A model generated the notes under the pieces. It was not told where the DNA came from, ran no database searches, and saw only the letters and a list, made by a program, of their open reading frames with translations. DNA of 15,365 bases from Spirochaetia bacterium (GTDB lineage Bacteria > Spirochaetota > Spirochaetia > Treponematales > Breznakiellaceae): contig BOAV01000058.1 in NCBI GenBank assembly GCA_026002045.1, forward strand, positions 1 to 15,365. The letters run 5' to 3'. A program made the position numbers and the translations under genes. Below are positions 13,440 to 15,365 of this stretch, piece after piece (positions within the stretch are counted from its first letter, which is position 1; every line of letters begins with the position of its first letter).

Positions 13440-13886
13440 ATGAATCAAAAGCCTGTGGTCAGGATAGTAAAGAAGGATTCCTGCCTGCCTCTTCCCCAAT
13501 ACGAGAGCGAAGGGGCGGCGGGGATGGACCTTCGTGCATTCCTGGGGGATGCGGTTTCAATCCCTCCTTTGGGACGGGTACGGATTCCAACGGGGCTTAT
13601 ACTGGAGATCCCTGCGGGCTACGAAGCCCAGGTGCGGCCCCGTTCGGGGCTTGCCGCCAAACATGGTATAACGGTCCTCAATTCCCCCGGTACCATTGAC
13701 AGCGATTACCGGGGTGAACTGCAAATCATCCTGATAAACTTGGGGACCGAAACCTTTACCGTACAAAACGGCGACCGGATCGCCCAGCTGGTTATCGCCC
13801 CGGTAAGCCGGGCCGTTATTGAAGAGGCCGAAACCCTGGAGGAAACGAAACGGGGGGCCGGCGGCTTCGGTTCCACGGGGATATAA
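13440..13886 (+). CDS. dut: Deoxyuridine 5'-triphosphate nucleotidohydrolase (dUTPase)
   Basis: Hydrolyses dUTP to dUMP and pyrophosphate, keeping uracil out of DNA and supplying dUMP for thymidylate synthesis. 148 residues, typical of homotrimeric dUTPases. All five motifs are visible in order: GAAGMDLRA (26-34), RPRSGLA (about 66-72), GTIDSDYRGEL with the catalytic Asp (about 84-94), GDRIAQLVIAP (about 110-120) and RGAGGFGSTG at the C-terminus. Motif 5 has Ala where Thr/Ser/Glu is more common, which should be tolerated. The ATG follows the pnp stop as TAG-GAC-ATG with no properly spaced ribosome binding site, so coupling to pnp translation is likely. Confidence 0.96.
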   Translation: MNQKPVVRIVKKDSCLPLPQYESEGAAGMDLRAFLGDAVSIPPLGRVRIPTGLILEIPAGYEAQVRPRSGLAAKHGITVLNSPGTIDSDYRGELQIILINLGTETFTVQNGDRIAQLVIAPVSRAVIEEAETLEETKRGAGGFGSTGI

Positions 13887-13897
13887 GGGCGGTGTGA

Positions 13898-15190
13898 ATG
13901 GCTGCGGCAGCAAATAAAACAATGGGAATTTCCCGCTCCGTGTCCTGGACCCTGTTCAGGTACATCGTATCGGAAACCCTCTTTTCGTTTTTGGTTGCCT
14001 TTCTCTTTTTTTTCTTTATTTTTTTTGTAAACCAGCTGCTCCTTTTGGCCCAGGAAATATTGACCAAACGGGTACCTTTTACACAGGTGGCGCTCCTGGT
14101 GCTTTACGCCATTCCTTCAATTATTGCCCTGTCGTCCCCCTTTGCGTCCCTGGTGGGAACCCTTATGACCGTGGGCAGGATGACCAGTGACAATGAAATT
14201 CTCGTCATGCTTTCTTCGGGCCTTTCCTACCGAATCATATTTAGCCCTGCCATTGTGGTGGGTATCATCATTTCCCTGCTGTCTTTTTTTGCCAACGATG
14301 TGCTCCTCCCTGCGGGTACGGTCCAGTTTAACCGGCTCTACCGCCGCATCCTGGTTTCCACCCCCGCGCTGGAACTGGAGGCCCATTCGGTCAAGCGGTT
14401 TAAGGAAACGGTGATTGTCACCGGGGATGTTACGGGGAACGCCATCGACAATGTGCTTATCCTGGACCGGACCAGTGACGGGGAACGGCGGGTGATCATG
14501 GCCCGGAATGCGGAACTCAAGGATGGGGGGAAGGAAGGGCTCAGCCTTGATTTGGACGATGCCTTTGTCCAATCCTCCAAGGAAACGGCCCGCACGGATT
14601 ACGATTATGCTTCCAGCGGTTACCTTCGTTACTGGGTGCCCCAGGAGGATATGATCCAGGGGGGCAACACCGTTACCGCCCGGGAGATGAGTTCCCTTGA
14701 TGTGTATCGGGAGATCCGCAAAAAAAAAGCGGACCTGAATGTACGGCTGGAGGAAAGGCGTAACAAGCTTACAGGGCAGGCGCTGGAACTGGAATCGAGC
14801 CTCCGCAAGGGGCCGGATAACGAAGAGTGGAACCGGCGGACCGGAAACCTTTCAAATTTTGCCCGGGAAACACAGACCCTGCGGGCAATACAGCAGGATC
14901 GTTCCCTGCTTATTTTCACCATTGAATTTTACAAAAAATTTTCTATGCCCTTTGGGGCTCTTTCTTTTGTATTCCTTTCAGTATCACTGGGGCTTTTGGC
15001 AAAAAAAAGCGGCCAGACCGTGGGCTTCATCATTGGGCTCATGATGTCGGTGGTCTATTGGGCCATGCTTTTGGCGGGGCAGACCATGGGGCTGCGGCTT
15101 GGTTACTCCCCCTTCTGGACCATGTGGTTTCCCAATATCACGGCGATCTCCGCCGGGCTTATCCTAACCTTCATAAGGATACGGAAATAA
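13898..15190 (+). CDS. LptF/LptG (YjgP/YjgQ) family permease with expanded coiled-coil-like segment
   Basis: Inner-membrane component of the LptB2FG-type ABC exporter that extracts lipid (LPS in typical Gram-negatives) towards the outer membrane. 430 residues: three N-terminal membrane segments (about 23-46, 62-90, 112-135), a periplasmic jelly-roll-like region (about 150-262), then a charged helical stretch (about 267-335, many Lys/Arg/Glu/Leu), and three C-terminal segments (about 348-368, 372-395, 408-428). Family features: SSPFASLVGTLMTVGRMTSDNEILVMLSSG after TM2, and EFYKKFSMPFGALSFVFLSVSLG at TM4. Typical members have about 360 residues; the excess lies in the pre-TM4 helix. ATG 13898 is used; ATG 13922 is a possible later start. 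It is immediately followed by a second family member. I cannot say which is LptF and which is LptG. Confidence 0.9.
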   Translation: MAAAANKTMGISRSVSWTLFRYIVSETLFSFLVAFLFFFFIFFVNQLLLLAQEILTKRVPFTQVALLVLYAIPSIIALSSPFASLVGTLMTVGRMTSDNEILVMLSSGLSYRIIFSPAIVVGIIISLLSFFANDVLLPAGTVQFNRLYRRILVSTPALELEAHSVKRFKETVIVTGDVTGNAIDNVLILDRTSDGERRVIMARNAELKDGGKEGLSLDLDDAFVQSSKETARTDYDYASSGYLRYWVPQEDMIQGGNTVTAREMSSLDVYREIRKKKADLNVRLEERRNKLTGQALELESSLRKGPDNEEWNRRTGNLSNFARETQTLRAIQQDRSLLIFTIEFYKKFSMPFGALSFVFLSVSLGLLAKKSGQTVGFIIGLMMSVVYWAMLLAGQTMGLRLGYSPFWTMWFPNITAISAGLILTFIRIRK

Positions 15191-15365
15191 ATGATCCTCG
15201 ATCGGTATCTGGTACGGCAGTTTATTCCCATCTTCACCGTGGCAGTCACCATGTTTGTGATGCTCCTTTCCCTTATCGATCTCTTTGCGAACCTGGTACG
15301 TTACCTCAACTATGAAGTGCCGATAAAGGATATTCTTACGGTAAGTCTCTATTATCTTCCAAAAA
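15191..15365 (+). CDS. Second LptF/LptG family permease (3' partial)
   Basis: The ATG at 15191 directly follows the TAA of the preceding permease, and the frame is open to the right edge (58 codons visible). The translation begins MILDRYLVRQFIPIFTVAVT, the standard opening of YjgP/YjgQ proteins, followed by one long hydrophobic segment (about residues 10-35) and NYEVPIKDILTVSLYYLPK, which matches the loop into TM2 (compare VPFTQVALLVLYAIP in the upstream paralogue). Two adjacent members fit the LptF-LptG heterodimer. The zero-base junction implies translational coupling. The remainder lies outside the window. Confidence 0.88.
   Translation, partial: MILDRYLVRQFIPIFTVAVTMFVMLLSLIDLFANLVRYLNYEVPIKDILTVSLYYLPK

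Noticed and set aside
11238..13499. A 753-codon open frame on the minus strand across pnp
   Set aside because: It mirrors pnp codon by codon, has no recognisable domain, and results from the strong G/C third-position bias that removes stops on the opposite strand.

Overview
This is a continuous stretch of conserved housekeeping genes, all on the + strand and packed with gaps of 0-25 nt or short overlaps. Both ends are cut. The order is DUF192 protein (partial) - clpC - FAH-family protein - rimP - nusA - infB - rbfA - truB - ribF - rpsO - pnp - dut - LptF/LptG-family permease - a second LptF/LptG-family permease (partial). The run rimP-nusA-infB-rbfA-truB-ribF-rpsO-pnp is, from memory, the arrangement in Treponema and related spirochaetes. 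The G+C-rich composition argues against host-restricted, low-G+C treponemes and fits a free-living or gut-associated member of the Spirochaetales. The genus is an inference from gene order and protein character, not a proven identification.

Region by region: (1) 1-3712 is a protein-quality-control block. The end of a DUF192 gene contains a promoter for clpC, a TTG-initiated AAA+ unfoldase. An FAH-fold enzyme follows, coupled to clpC by an ATGA overlap. (2) 3713-3823 is the only substantial intergenic control region. It holds a near-consensus extended -10 promoter followed, about 22 nt after the expected transcript start, by a complete intrinsic-terminator hairpin. The rimP-nusA-infB operon must read through this hairpin, so it looks like an attenuator. 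(3) 3824-10885 carries translation and transcription functions: ribosome maturation (RimP, RbfA), NusA, IF2, TruB and RibF. (4) 10927-13886 carries S15, PNPase and dUTPase. (5) 13898-15365 carries two consecutive LptF/LptG-type membrane proteins.

Functionally this is a growth-linked cluster: 30S assembly and initiation, transcription elongation and termination control, RNA turnover, nucleotide-pool hygiene, and export of an envelope lipid or glycolipid. I see no phage, CRISPR, transposase, tRNA or rRNA, and no wholly new multi-gene system. The unusual points lie inside the housekeeping genes: an inverted-repeat element of CACRGAG heptamers inserted in frame in truB; a zinc-ribbon-like C-terminus after an acidic tail on NusA; a shortened RibF kinase domain without the expected PTAN signature; Gly/Arg/Pro-rich low-complexity segments in IF2 and PNPase; a coiled-coil-like expansion in the Lpt permease; and the terminator in the nusA operon leader.
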